Shown piece by piece: positions 1 to 11,582 of a DNA stretch of 64,000 nt; within the stretch, counting starts at the first letter, position 1, and every line of letters begins with the position of its first letter. The position numbers and the translations under genes were made by a program. Source of the DNA: Leptodontidium sp. MPI-SDFR-AT-0119 (taxonomy: Eukaryota > Ascomycota > Leotiomycetes > Helotiales > Leptodontidiaceae); the NCBI GenBank assembly GCA_020726505.1, contig JAHLEZ010000003.1, forward strand, positions 2,480,001 through 2,544,000. The letters run 5' to 3'. The notes beneath the pieces were generated by a model, which did not search any database, had not been told where the DNA came from, and saw only the letters and a list, made by a program, of their open reading frames with translations.

Positions 1-1800
1 TTGTCTGAGCTTGGAAAGAGCTATCTTCGTTTAAGTATCGTATTCTGGTAATCTAAGCGAGTTATAGGGATGTATAAGTGTACGAGAAGCCGGCGATGAC
101 CCTTTGGCAGGTACGTAGGTACTGTTTCTCGTTCCGCTCGGTCAATGTAACAACAAACAGGCTGCGAGTTGAGGAAATTTCTCATCAAGGGGAGATCTTT
201 AGGTTTGATTGGAAGATGACCGCTATGCTCAGTTGCGTTGGAAGTCTAAAGGAGAATATGGTATTATCTGTTCTTATATTACTGAGCTTGAATTGATTTC
301 TCCAACCAGCATTGGCAGCTTCTGCAGTGGTGAAAGAGCCCGGTGAATAGTAACTCTTAAATATTTGTGTATTGTCTGATGCAAAATATGGTATTTTATT
401 CATGTTTCAAGTGCAGTGCTGGTCAAGCGATACATTCATACTCGATTAGGCATTTGGTCATCTAGAATTATTCTAGATAATGTGGCTTGGAGGCAGAAGT
501 GAAGTGAGTCTATTTTGAAAACGCAACTTGCGTTCATTCGAGATACTTCCACACACCGATTTATTTAACGAAGTGGGAAGCTTGATGCAAACCTGATTAA
601 AACTGAGTATTAACTTAGTACAGTTGTACAACTTGAAACCATAGACGTAAGCCGAGGGTTATTGCTATTCGATCTGAACCGACTAAGTTTAGCTAACGGA
701 TGTACCTGACCATATGCAGTTTAATGGTCCGCTAAATGCTTGTCGCGTGCCCCTTTGCTACCGAAGGGCTTTATGGCATCAAGGGTGGTTGATTCGTTGA
801 GAATGGGCTTCTGTGTGCCGTGCCAAAAGCCTCACAAGAGCCGGGCGACCAAAACCAGTGGCTTGTTGTCATTGGTCCAACACTTGCTTGGGAGGCCTCC
901 CAGGGCTCCCATATAAGGAGTCGGTGGGAGACCTCACGACCTCGAGCACGACCGTGGGAAACCTCATTTTCTTTGCCACTGATGTTAAAGAAATTCCCCT
1001 CCCCACCTAAACGTCCGTCTTCCAATTCTACTCAGCAAAGCTCTCTACAGCGACCAACACCGACCCATCCTTATCCTTCCGTCTAGGTGCAATCATCTGA
1101 CCCGTCATTGGCCCTCAGACATCCAGCCTTACCTATTTTCGAGGGCAAAGGTTGGCCGTTAAACACTTTCAGCTTAATTTTCTCCTTCTATTCCCACTGT
1201 TCCCCTTCGGACAGCCTGCTGTCTTTTGTTTCCCGCTCGATTGGAAGACATCGAGCCCAGCCTTCACCTCTTCCCCATTCACTTCTACCTAGGAAGGAAG
1301 AATAATAATTCTTACGCCTAGTACTATTGTTCTATCTTTTCACCGAACGTCAGAGTGTGGCTCCTGAGGAACCACTGAGGAATAACCTCATCGGCTAATT
1401 TTTTAACCTATTCTAACATCTCAACAGTAAGAGACACAAGCACGAGTTGAGGAGCAGCCGCCCTCTTTGGTGGCAATTGCAGTAACCTTCTGCACACGTT
1501 GATGAGCGTGTAACTCATCGCAACATCCATATCTGGCCTATGAGCAGCGTAGTGAACTGCCTTAGGATTCTACAGATTTGGGCATTCTCCGGTTTCGACT
1601 AGACGGCCGGTGCATCGCTCGCGAGTCCAACAATTTCACTCAACAGATCGAACGTTGCCAGCCACATCTCTCACCAAGGCACGTTCTCAAGTGATATTGT
1701 CTGGAGCGGCGTCACCGAGAATCGACGATTCGACAGCACGAATCAACACAGCCTTGTAGACGACGGTGGTCGCTGCATATAGAGCAGACATTCCGACGAT
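1..1800. other. Intergenic, left edge
   Basis: No gene could be supported here. Short open frames lack family resemblance and none joins to another at plausible splice sites. The right part (about 1000-1800) is pyrimidine-rich and probably holds the promoter and 5' leader of the C2H2 gene starting at 1801. Confidence 0.5.
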
Positions 1801-2978
1801 ATGGAATCTCTTGAAACAGACATCCTTCAGCCCCAGTGGCTCACTATGACGACTAACGAGTTAGAGCTAGCTCTCTTTCTTAGGTATGATGACGAAGATG
1901 ACGGTATTTTACGGCCGCCATTTGCAGGCGCTACAGAACAGAAACACCTTCCAGTTACGCATCTCAACATCAGCAATTACATTTCGAATGAACATGATCA
2001 TCAATATGACCACCAACATGAAGCTCTTGGGCACTTTGGTACTCAATGGGGTATTTTTGCGTCCATCCCGCCGTTGATTTGACTATACTTGCTAACCTTA
2101 CTCCAGAGCTTGATCCCGAATCTTTCGATAGGATCTGCACAGACATGATAACACCACTTGACGACACTTTGGAATACCCAAAGACTCAAAGCTCATCTAG
2201 TAGACTTCTACCTGAGTCCTTGTCCTTCACACAGCATTTTCCTAGGGGGCAGACGGCAACGGACAACTCTCATTTGACCACCTCGCCCAATTTTGCCCAT
2301 TCCTCTCTCTTCCTGGCACGTCCAGCGCCAAGTCCCTGGTCCTCGGGATCCTCTTCAACCTCTTGGTCCCCGCTGTCAACGCCATTCACTCAACCGCAAC
2401 CCAATGATGCCCATCTCTCAGTCCCTCATCCAGCCAAGTCTCTTATCCAGTGTGACTGGGAGAAATGCGGTAAAGCTTTTCGCACAAAAACCGATCTCAA
2501 GTTAGTGGAACACCTTTGCACTTTACCCAATGTGTCCGGCTCGATCGAGTCATACCACATCTCCCTCTTTCATACTAACTATAAATCCAGTCATCATCTC
2601 AGATATCACAACAAATCCCTACAATGCCCTTACTGCCATCTAAAACACGCCACAAAACGACTCCTAGACCGCCATATCAACGAGCGCCATTTCTCCACAG
2701 AGAAGTACTACTATACCGTCACAGGCTGTTCTCGGAGCATGAACGGCGGCAACCTAGGGAATAGAGGGCGGCATTTCACGCGCGAGGACAATTGTAAGAG
2801 GCATATGAGGAACATTCATCAGCTATCTGGGACAGATGAGGGGTTGAGTGGGGAAATGTGCAAGCTGGGAATTACGCGGAGTCCGGGTGGGGTTGTGAGT
2901 ATGGACGAGTCGACTATGCTGATCAGGAGGAATAGAAAGGCTAGATTTGTGAAAATGGAACGGAGCAGGGCGATGTAG
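1801..2978 (+). CDS. C2H2 zinc-finger transcription factor (3 exons)
   Basis: Predicted nuclear DNA-binding regulator of 343 residues. Exons are 1801-2050, 2107-2500 and 2591-2978. Intron 1 starts GTATTT and has a GCTAAC branch. Intron 2 starts GTTAGT and has an ACTAAC branch. Removing intron 2 rebuilds a textbook finger near residues 199-222 (CX4C, 12 residues, then His pair). Finger 2 follows at about 227-248 (CX2C-X12-HX4H). A third finger-like stretch at about 255-290 keeps one Cys and the His pair (KRHMRNIH), but the first expected Cys is missing. The N-terminal half is Ser/Pro/Thr-rich, as in many fungal activators. Intron 2 is 90 nt with no stop, so a retained form would stay in frame and split finger 1. 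The target genes cannot be told from sequence. Confidence 0.85.
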
Positions 2979-3547
2979 ATCCCTCTTTAGACTTCAATGA
3001 ACAATGATACAATGATTTATAACCCGAAGCGGCCTTCCTAGCATGGCATTTTCTTCAAGTCTCATGTGGAGAGTTGGACAAGCTGACTAGTTTCATCGGA
3101 ATCTTAGATATGATTTTCTGGATGTCTTTGACTTAGGCCGGAGTGGTGGGGTGGAAGTGGACGGTGGACAAACGCGGGGGAAGTTGGGGAGCGGGGATTG
3201 TGGGGATTGACATTTTCACTTCCTGGGGTGCAGTATGCCAAGTACCTATCAAATCAACTCTAAGTTCGGATTTTGAAATGAAAAGCACTCAGTATAGACG
3301 GGAAAGCCCTTTCCGTGCCGAGTTCAGATGGCGGTGGAGTCTTCTGTCGTCTTGAGTCGTGTTCTGGCAGTTGTTTACGGCAAAAGGGGGGGCAAGATAT
3401 GTCGATTTGAGGGAGTAAAATGGAAGTATAAGAAGACACAAGATGTTCAGCAAAGAAGATAGGAAGGGGTTGTCTGTGGGAGATTATAATCTAGTCATTA
3501 TCCTAGTAATTCTAATTTTGAAGACACCGAGTTCTTCTGCCACCGTC
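2979..3547. other. Intergenic between C2H2 gene and GH79 gene
   Basis: This holds the terminator side of the zinc-finger gene and the promoter of the glycosidase. A run of G-rich sequence lies at 3140-3200. Nothing else is recognisable. Confidence 0.5.
3427..3432 (+). promoter_or_regulatory. Possible TATA element of the GH79 gene
   Basis: TATAAG lies about 120 nt before the chosen start codon of the glycosidase gene. Position fits a fungal core promoter, but the motif is short and could be chance. Confidence 0.3.
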
Positions 3548-5365
3548 ATGATGTCGCGGTTCATCGTCGCTACTTCCGTTGCACTTGCATCCTGGCAATC
3601 CTTCGTCTCAGCTATTCCATCTGATATTTCGGCCCGTACTGATCAAGTGGTGCTAAGCACTTCGAACGTTTCAGTATCATTTGATGTCTCCGCCGGATCA
3701 AGAATGGCAATGCCATTAGATCCTCAACTGATATCCATGTCAATCGAGTAAGTTACAATCCACACCCATCCAATTCGTGTCCTTCTCCTAACAGACTAGA
3801 TTCTGCTACGCAGTCGACTTTATAGGAACGCCAGGCTTGCCAAACAAGTACTCGAAACAGCTACTTCAGAACATCGAAGACATATCTGGCGTCCCCCCTA
3901 TCCTTCGTATAGGTGGAAACACGCAAGATATCGCCAAGTACTGTGAGAACTGTCCAGAGACAATGAATAGTACCTACAGGAGCGGAAGCACAGAAGCTAT
4001 CAATGTTACATTCAGCAAAGGTCTCTTCAGAGCCATGAATGAGAATGGACCATTGAACCAGAAATACATCTTCGGTTTGAATCTTGGACAAGGTATTCTT
4101 CTCCAACCTTTTCTTCACGAAGAAACTGTGGCTTGGTTTAGTCTGATAGTTATATAGACAACGTCAACATTGCGAAATCAGAACTCGCAGGCGCCTTGAA
4201 CTACCTCGACCAATCCAAGTTGATCGCCTACGAACTCGGAAACGAGCCTGATCACTACATCTGGCCTCAAGTCAACTACCGCTCCCCATCATCATGGAGC
4301 ATGGCAGCGTATGTCAAACAGACACTCGAATGGTTCCCACAGCTCTCATCTGGAAAGCGATTCCAGTACGGCTCCAGCGCCGCAAATCCCGCTACCGTCT
4401 CGGATTTCACGATGGTACAGGCCGTGAAATGGGGGATCTCCAAGATAAAGCAGGTAAAGATCATCTCGTCACATTCATACATGGGAAACCGATGTACACG
4501 TACGTTCCCACCTCCACCCCAATCTTTCAACTTCCAACTTTGAGCGAAGGTCTCCTTTAACATTCTCAACAGCGGCAAACGAAGCCCTCCTCAATCTCGA
4601 AGATTACGTCAACCACATGAAAACAGTCCAATACTACGCCTCCTACATCGGTGAGATCGCAGCAGCCAAATCCATCGGGGCCATCTACCACATGGGCGAA
4701 ACCAACACCGTCGCCTGCCACGGCAAAGACGGGCTCTCCAACACCATGGGCGCCCTCCTCTGGATGATAGACTATTCCTTCTACCTCGCCACGCTAGGTG
4801 CCGATAGACTGTTCTTCCACAACGGGAAAGGCGATTTCGTGTACTCGATGTGGGAACCTGTTGCGTTGAATGAGTCGTATCCTGCGCATATAAATCCGCA
4901 GTAAGTTGGAATATCTCCTGAAACTAGAGAATGTTATATTACTGTACTTATTCAATCGGGATTAGGTATTACAGCATGCTCTTCGCAGCGTCCGTAATCT
5001 CAGACATCTCCAACCCTCGCATCTACCGCGTCGCCGAACTCGACACCTACGACCTGGCGCACTACGCCATCTACAGCGGCGGCGACTCCAAGCTCCAGAA
5101 ACTGGTCATCCTTAACACGCACTACCACAACGGTACCACTGCGAGTCGGCCAGCGAAGTATGTGGATTTGTCGCCTGTTTTGGGGAGGAAGCTGAAGGTT
5201 AAGAGGCTGACGAGTGGGAATACGGTGGCGAGGGATGGGACGACGTGGGGTGGGCAGAAGGTTGATGGGAAGGGGGTGTTGGTGGGGAGAGAGACGTGGG
5301 AGGAGAGTACGGATGGAGTCGTGGTGATGTATGCTTCGGAGGCTGTTATTGTGAAGGCGCGCTGA
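3548..5365 (+). CDS. Secreted glycoside hydrolase family 79 enzyme (beta-glucuronidase-like, 5 exons)
   Basis: Likely extracellular enzyme that removes glucuronic acid from polysaccharide or glycoprotein side chains. The 520-residue model uses exons 3548-3747, 3800-4092, 4158-4499, 4573-4900 and 4966-5365. All four introns are 52-73 nt GT-AG and joins stay in frame (for example SIE|FCYAVDF). The start at 3548 gives a signal peptide (MMSRFIVATSVALASWQSFV). An in-frame ATG at 3443 would spoil it. Family marks are LRIGGNTQD near residue 85, the acid/base motif NEPD (Glu about 194), SSHSYMGN, and the nucleophile context MGETNT (Glu about 321). The C-terminal part resembles the small beta domain of GH79. 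Substrate specificity is inferred from family only. Confidence 0.88.
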
Positions 5366-5814
5366 GGTGTGGTATTGGGGGAAAGTTGGAGTTTGAAGTT
5401 GTGATTTGTTGTTAGTTTGGCGTTTTGAGTATACTGGTTTACGGTATCTAGAGCATAGCTTGAAGAATATTTGCAGTGAACTGGGTGATATAGTACCAGG
5501 TGGTACTACGGGTAGACCTCATAACCAACTGGCTCTGATTAGCTTGCTGGCTGAGTGATCGCTTAGAGGTCACGATGTCAACAAGCAGAACACCCAAAAC
5601 TCCCCCCAAATAAATGTTGCTGCAAATCATGCATACTCGGAACAACTTTCAAGTGTCTTCAATTCATTCCACAGGCGAAGCAGTTCTAGTGCAAACCTGT
5701 ATTCCTAAACAATAGCGAGCCATTAACATTTTGGTGTGTTGAACACAGCCTTATTCCAAAACGCCATCAATGATTCATCCCACATCCATAACATATACAT
5801 CATCATACACCGCT
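5366..5814. other. Intergenic, convergent 3' ends
   Basis: The space between the GH79 gene and thymidylate synthase, which point at each other. No gene seen; shared terminator region is likely. Confidence 0.5.
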
Positions 5815-6943
5815 CTAAACAGACATCTTCATAGCAATGGCTTTATGTGGCTCGTAGCCCTTCACAACAAAGTCTTCCAACTTCCATCCGTCAATACTTC
5901 CACCCTTCTCTCTCGTGATCTCCAGCTCGGGAAATGCCCTTGGCTCTCTCGTCAATTGCGTCTTGAGCGCATCCACATGATCGGCATAGACATGAGCATC
6001 TCCCAAAACATGTGTAAATGTTCCCGGGGTCAAGTCGCAAACGTGGGCGAGCATATGCGTCAGAAGCGCATAGCTGGCAATATTAAATGGCTCGCCGAGG
6101 CCAAGATCGGAACTTCTTTGGTAAACCTGGCAATCCAACTTCCCCTTTCCTTTCTCTCCATTTTCTCCCTTGGGATATGACACGTAGAACTGTGCAAACA
6201 TGTGGCAGGGAGGTAGAGCCATGAGCTTCATATCCTTTGGATTCCACGCACTGAAGATAATCCTTCGATCGTAAGGATTGTTCTTCAATTTATGGATCAC
6301 CTCGGCCAGTTGATCAACGCCTTGTCCGGTATAATCGGTCTCGGCATCGACATATTCCGCGCCAAAGTGTCTCCATTGAAAGCCATAGACTGGTCCTAGA
6401 TCGCCAACTGCGCGGTGGGAAAGGCCGACTGAGTCGAGGTATTCGCGCGATCCGTTTCCGTCCCAGATCTTGATACCAGCAGCAGCGAGTGGAAGAGAGG
6501 AGGTCGAGCCTGAGATGAACCAGAGAAGCTCGCCGATGACGGCGCGAAGAAAGACGCGTTTCGTTGTGAGGAGAGGCAGGACCAGTTTTCCTTCGGGAGA
6601 TGTGAGAGAGAATTTCATGGGCCGAGGGGCGAATATGGAATATGTCCCTGTGCCTGTTCTAAAATTGATGTGAGTATACACCTCGAAATGCCCTTGGACA
6701 TTGACCGTACCTATCTGGACGATGCTCTCCCTTCTCGAGACAGTCCCGGACCAGGTCAAGGTATTGGTACTCCTCATGCTTTGGAAGGTCTGCCTGAACA
6801 ATTGCAGGTTCAGCAATCTTGATAGAGCTTTGAGGGATGGTCTCTGGTTCCATGATTGAGGGCGCCATGTTTGGTATGTAGATGCCGATTTTTGGCTGGT
6901 ATTTTGCTGTTGATGGACTCAAGGAGGGGAAAGATTCGGCCAA
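5815..6943 (-). CDS. Thymidylate synthase (2 exons)
   Basis: Makes dTMP from dUMP using methylene-tetrahydrofolate. The 358-residue model joins exon 6943-6711 to exon 6658-5815 across a 52-nt intron. The join restores the phosphate-binding motif DRTGTGT. Other family marks are [16 protein letters not shown], the active-site Cys in [10 protein letters not shown] (about residue 229), [20 protein letters not shown] and the C-terminal [15 protein letters not shown] end. The N-terminal 60 or so residues are extra relative to bacterial enzymes, which is usual in fungi. The start at 6943 is the first ATG in frame; a later Met (about residue 26) is a possible alternative. Confidence 0.95.
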
Positions 6944-7396
6944 CGCGTACCTAAAGTGGTTTGCTCACGACGACGCGACTGCCAAGACTAAAACTAACCT
7001 TAATTGTCCCTAACCTCAATTGAGTTTAGCTCTGACCTCCAAGGCTTGACAGGAAGAGTTAAGCGATAAGCAACATGGCCAAATCTAGACCGCAGCAGCC
7101 ACCCGGTACTCTACTGTACTCCTGTTGGCTGGAGCCCCTGAATCTCTCCCCATCAAGATTACTTACACCACCATACAAGCAGCCTAGCAGTCCTCAAGGG
7201 AGTTCTCCCGAAGTAGGAATATCGTCCGTCCGATCATTTCCTGCACTAGAATTCCGTTTTTGTTCAGCCTTATGTGCAGCACAGCACATCACACACAGCA
7301 GTGACAGCACAGCAAAAATGAAGAACACCCTAGAGAGAGCCGGTACTTTTGTCAAGGTGATAAAGTAGGGTCAGCCACACAGAATCCTTCCAGGAA
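6944..7396. other. Intergenic, thymidylate synthase promoter side
   Basis: Promoter and leader of thymidylate synthase on the minus strand. A 97-codon open frame at 7075-7368 has no family resemblance and is rejected. Confidence 0.45.
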
Positions 7397-7404
7397 CCAG
7401 ATCA
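7397..7404 (+). repeat. Left target-site duplication of MITE
   Basis: CCAGATCA, identical to the 8 nt at 7859-7866 on the other side of the inverted-repeat element. Confidence 0.85.
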
Positions 7405-7463
7405 GAGTGCTGATACAGCGACGACCCCCTGCTACTTCGGCGACGACCCCCCCCCTTGTTTTT
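7405..7463 (+). repeat. Left terminal inverted repeat of MITE
   Basis: 59 nt that read identically to the reverse complement of 7800-7858, including the run of nine C. It ends at a run of five T. Confidence 0.85.
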
Positions 7464-7799
7464 CCGAGGGCGGTGACCTAAAATGTCAGCGGTGAGAAAG
7501 TGACTTCCAGCGCCACCTAATTAATCGCGAAATCGTGTACTTTTCTTGACGCGTACATTGTAAAACATCGTGATTTGAATAATCATCCTTACACACATAT
7601 CCACGAGAAATTTTTCTAGAGCTATCGTTCCGGACGATGATTTTGTTGTAATCCCAGCAACTCAGTATTAGTCTCTCTTTTCTAGTTTTAGCATCAGCAC
7701 GTAAAATGCATCTTAAAGTACTATTACATTGATTTTGGCGGGTGCAACTACTCTAATTTACTGCCGCAGTACTTACGGGGACACCGTGTTTTCTGCCAT

Positions 7800-7858
7800 A
7801 AAAACAAGGGGGGGGGTCGTCGCCGAAGTAGCAGGGGGTCGTCGCTGTATCAGCACTC
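7800..7858 (-). repeat. Right terminal inverted repeat of MITE
   Basis: Perfect reverse complement of 7405-7463. The lack of any mismatch suggests recent insertion. Confidence 0.85.
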
Positions 7859-7866
7859 CCAGATCA
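7859..7866 (+). repeat. Right target-site duplication of MITE
   Basis: CCAGATCA, matching 7397-7404. Confidence 0.85.
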
Positions 7867-8216
7867 CGGCCCAAAGTTTGCCGTTTCAATATCTTTTGCT
7901 TGGCTTTCTTGGCTGGCTCTCTTGGCTGAACCAAAGCGCTCCGGCTTTGCCACCTTGGCTCCTACCTCATAGGGCCATTTCTTGCAGGAGCCCTTGCGTG
8001 CCCTTGCAAATACTTGCAACCGCTGCTAGATGAGACCACTCTCCTCCGTTCACGCCTCAGCCTCACCTGCACTTTTCTCCATGCAGTTGTAAATTATGGG
8101 TACCCCTTTTCCTACGTCCAAGTGCCTCGATATCTCATATCTCTCCCACATGGAGACTTACTTGACTTTGCTAGAAATGAAGCCATTCGGACAATAGCCT
8201 TGGGTGAATCACCAGT
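7867..8216. other. Promoter region of the fucosyltransferase-like gene
   Basis: No gene seen. C- and T-rich sequence with several CTTGG repeats near 7895-7930. Confidence 0.4.
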
Positions 8217-9786
8217 ATGTTAGCCCGCCGTGTCGGATTTGCCTTGGCTGGCGCTGTAGTGTTCATCTGTTATGGCCTCTGGTTCACCAACACAGGAAAC
8301 CTCTTTGGCACTCTAGCACCAATCGACTCGAAGGAAACAAGCCCCGCAGATCCAAAATCCGACCAGCAATCCTCCACCCAACAATCCTCAACGAACGTTA
8401 CAAATGGAATTCCTCTGGCAGAATGGGAGATGGAGGGACATGATGGTCTGACGCCTCTATGCCGGCAGACCAAATGGACCGAGGGGCTCTGGCTTCACTG
8501 CCATAGTTATTGCGGTCCAGAAAAGACATCTGTCTGCGGGGGTCTCAACAATGCGCGGAATCGAATCCAAACCTGTATACGACTGGCGATAGACGCAGGT
8601 GCTGGGCTTATTCTTCCCTCGGCCACCGAGAGGGACGAGGATCATTTGGTGAAGACGAATGGTGCTGTGCGGGTTTGTCCAGAGGTCTTTTGGAATGTCG
8701 AATATCTGCAAGCGTCTCTGAAGGAGCAATGTCCACAGCTGAAGCTGCGAATGTGTGATGATCGAAAAGGTATCAAGAATGTCGTCCAGACACCTAGAAG
8801 ACATTATCTCGAAGCTGCACACAAGAATGGAACATTTCGAAAGTTTGTCAGTGCCGCTTTCGACAAATCTCCCTTCAACTTGACCGATGTCAGCATCAAG
8901 AATCCAGTGGTGGTCAACTTTGGCGATTCGTTTATCGGGTGGAACTACAAAGAATCTGGGGAGGTGCGTGTCTAAGCTTCTCGTATTCCCCCTCCATGGA
9001 GATCTTACCCACTTGCCCTTTTGGGATGGTCCTGACCGAACCTTTGTTCTGTGTTGTATTACTTTGTGGAATTATACTAACGTTGGGATCTTATATAGCT
9101 TATGACTTTACGGAAGGCCTTGTTTAAGGTGATCAGGTTTAACCAGAGTCTGCTGGACATGAGTTCGAAGATCGGCCAGCATCCAAAGCTAAACAACGGA
9201 GCGTATATTGGGGTACATCTCCGTGGAGAGGATGACTGGCCGCATGAATTTGGGCCCGTTGCGGATCAGATGCGATTTTATACCGCGGAAATCCAACGCA
9301 TTCAGAAGACAGTGTCATACAACATCAAAACTATCTATGTCAGCGTAAGTGATTCGAACTCTAAACCTCAAGTACATCTTCTTACAATTCCAACAGTGCG
9401 GCGATGAAGGTGCCATTCAACGATTCAGAGATATCCTCACGCCACTAGGCTTCACAGTCGAGTCAAAATCTACACTGCTGGCATCGTCAAATGGAACGCT
9501 CGCTCAAGTCGAATCTCTGGCATTCGACCAAAAAGCTATTGTCGAGTACCAGACTCTTGTCGATGCTCGATTCTGGATGGGACTCGTTATGTCGTCAATG
9601 TCGTCTCTCATCGCATATGCCAGGTCCATTGACAACGAGGAAGACTTCTTCTCAGCATATATCTTCCCTGGTAGTACTCGGAATGGAGCTGAGAGGGCAT
9701 ACCCTACAGTCCCTGATATGAAGGGAAACAGAGTCACGAAGCTGATGGTGGTAAACGGGGTTGATATCATGGATTCATTTCCGTGA
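8217..9786 (+). CDS. Type II membrane protein, O-fucosyltransferase-like (3 exons)
   Basis: Likely Golgi-type glycosyltransferase of 460 residues. Exons are 8217-8963, 9099-9344 and 9397-9786; both joins are phase 0. Intron 1 is 135 nt with a TACTAAC branch, intron 2 is 52 nt. Residues about 5-23 (VGFALAGAVVFICYGLWF) form a signal anchor, followed by a Ser/Thr/Gln stem. The motif YIGVHLRGEDDW in exon 2 resembles the GDP-binding HxRxxxD motif of protein O-fucosyltransferases. The WMGLVMSSMSSLIAYARS segment resembles the late donor-binding segment. Cysteines in the lumenal part (LCRQTKW...CHSYCGPEKTSVCGG) could form disulfides. Donor and acceptor are not known; family assignment rests on these two motifs. 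Confidence 0.72.
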
Positions 9787-10316
9787 TTTGTAAAACGTTA
9801 GGTCTGTTTATTTTGGGTAATGGTGTTGATGATGGATATGTTTCCACGGTGTAGCGCGGTGTTTGGCGTTTTACTCACGATAGACATATGTTAGAGAATG
9901 CATGTAGATATCTAGATGAGACCACATGTTAAATTATACAAAAAATATCTGACAAGAGGTTGGAATATCGAGATGTACACTTGGTTTGATCATCTGTCAT
10001 GTCTTAGTTTTGGATGTTCTTTACAAGTAGATAATGTTGTGCACTTTATGTCAACAAACAACCCCCATTTAAACGATACTTGCTGATCTTCCTCCCAAAA
10101 TTCTGGCATCAAGCAAGTACTAAAGCCTCGGGCTCGACCCGGACATAACAATCTGGAAGTCTTAGAAAAATACGGAGTTCGCTTCCCCTTTCCGATTCCG
10201 TTCCTCAGACCCCTGCCAATGACGCGGGTAGACCGAGGGACATCAAATAAAGATCCCCCAAACATCTCAAACATTCAACACACCATGGACAACACTCCAG
10301 TTCCTCCACAGCCTCT
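9787..10316. other. Intergenic before AIM32-like gene
   Basis: No gene could be supported. It holds the 3' side of the glycosyltransferase gene and the leader of the next gene. A short upstream open frame with its own ATG at 10285 runs past the main start. Confidence 0.45.
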
Positions 10317-11582
10317 ATGTTCCTTCGACCTGTAGCCAGGTCACCATGGCGCATCCATCGCCTCCCCGTCCCTATCCACAAACCCACAACCAGAACCATC
10401 TCAACCCGCCCCAGCAACATCAATAGCAAGATCAAAACCACCCCGCCTTTTCCGACAATCCAAACATGTCCCTCACCATCATGTACGTGCGCACCTATGC
10501 CCGATATGCCGGAAGGCCTGCCAATCGACAACTCGAAACCGCTGAATGGGACGATGGCGCCGTATGCGGAGCAAGTCCTGATATGCACGGGGAAGGACGA
10601 TTGGGAATCTAAGATTGAAGATGAGAATGCGGGGGATAATCTAGCTGCAGATATTAAGGAGTTGATGGGGAGGGGAGGGGTTTTTTCTGATGTGAGTTTT
10701 TGTCTCTTTTCCTTATCTTCCACTCGTTACATTATTTGCCTATATTCCATTGTGCAGGAGTTCTGAGGTTTATATGTTTGAAATGAGGAATATTTAGATG
10801 GTTGAACGGTTCAATACCTAAATGAGTATTTTACTAACAATCTCATCATACAGCCCTACCACAACGTCTCCATAACCAACACCTCCTTCCCATCTTCCCC
10901 ACCTCCCTCCCGCCCCGAGATCCAGAGCACTTCCGCCTACCTCGTCCCCAGCTTCAAATACATCCCCTTCCTCCCGCGCGTGTCCTTCGACTCCGTCCAA
11001 GCGCTTGTGAAAGGATACCTCCTCCCTACCAAACTCCACCCCATGCACGACAACCTCTCGCCCATCCACAAAGACCGCCTCCTGCGCAGCGAAGACCAGG
11101 GGAGATTGCTGTATGGCGTGAGGGATGTAAAGGATGTTTTGGTGCTGGTTTGTGGGCATGGGGGACGGGATATGAGATGTGGTGTTTTGGGACCGGTGTT
11201 GAAGGGGGAGTTTGAACGACAGTTGGAAGAGGTGGATGTTAGTATTTTGAAAGGGCATGTGGATGTTACTGAGAACACTGATCGGCCGCTACTTGAGACT
11301 GAAGAGCAGAGGGGTTTGGAAACAAGGAGCTCCGCTAGAGTGGGACTTATAAGCCATATTGGCGGACACAAGTTTGCTGGGAATGTCATCTTGTACATCC
11401 CGCCCGGGATGAAGACCGTGGATGGGAAACCGAATGAGCTGGCGGGATGTGGGATCTGGTATGGGAGGGTTGAACCGAAGCATGTCGAGGGTATTGTTAG
11501 GGAGACTGTGCTTGGTGGGAAGGTTATTGAGGATTTGTTCCGTGGTGGGATTAGACAGGGAGGAGAGATTTTGAGACTTTGA
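10317..11582 (+). CDS. aim32: AIM32-like mitochondrial sucrase/ferredoxin-domain protein (2 exons)
   Basis: Likely a mitochondrial thioredoxin-fold ferredoxin-like protein related to yeast Aim32. The 367-residue model joins exon 10317-10691 to 10854-11582 across a 162-nt intron (GTGAGT donor, ACTAAC branch), phase 0. The N-terminus is rich in Arg, Ser and Thr and has no acidic residue in the first 33, fitting a mitochondrial presequence. Family marks are CPSPSCTCAPMPDMPEGLPI and AYAEQVLICTGKDDW in exon 1, and VCGHGGRDMRCG and SHIGGHKFAGNVILYIPPG in exon 2. The Cys of the CGHGG segment and the His of HIGGHK are probable cluster-binding residues. An ATG 32 nt upstream opens a 16-codon frame that overlaps this start. 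Confidence 0.82.

Larger units (their letters stand above)
7405..7858. mobile_element. Non-autonomous TIR DNA transposon (MITE), probably hAT-type
   Basis: A 454-bp element bounded by perfect 59-bp inverted repeats (7405-7463 and 7800-7858). The ends begin GAGTGCTGATACAGCG. It is flanked by an exact 8-bp duplication, CCAGATCA. An 8-bp duplication is typical of hAT elements and also of P and Merlin, so the superfamily is inferred. Each arm carries the word GCGACGACCCCC twice, 12 nt apart, which could be paired transposase-binding sites, plus a run of nine C. The interior (7464-7799) has no credible transposase. It lies between thymidylate synthase and the fucosyltransferase-like gene. Confidence 0.85.

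Noticed and set aside
10205..10723. 172-codon minus-strand frame over the AIM32-like first exon
   Set aside because: Antisense shadow of a well-supported exon on the plus strand.
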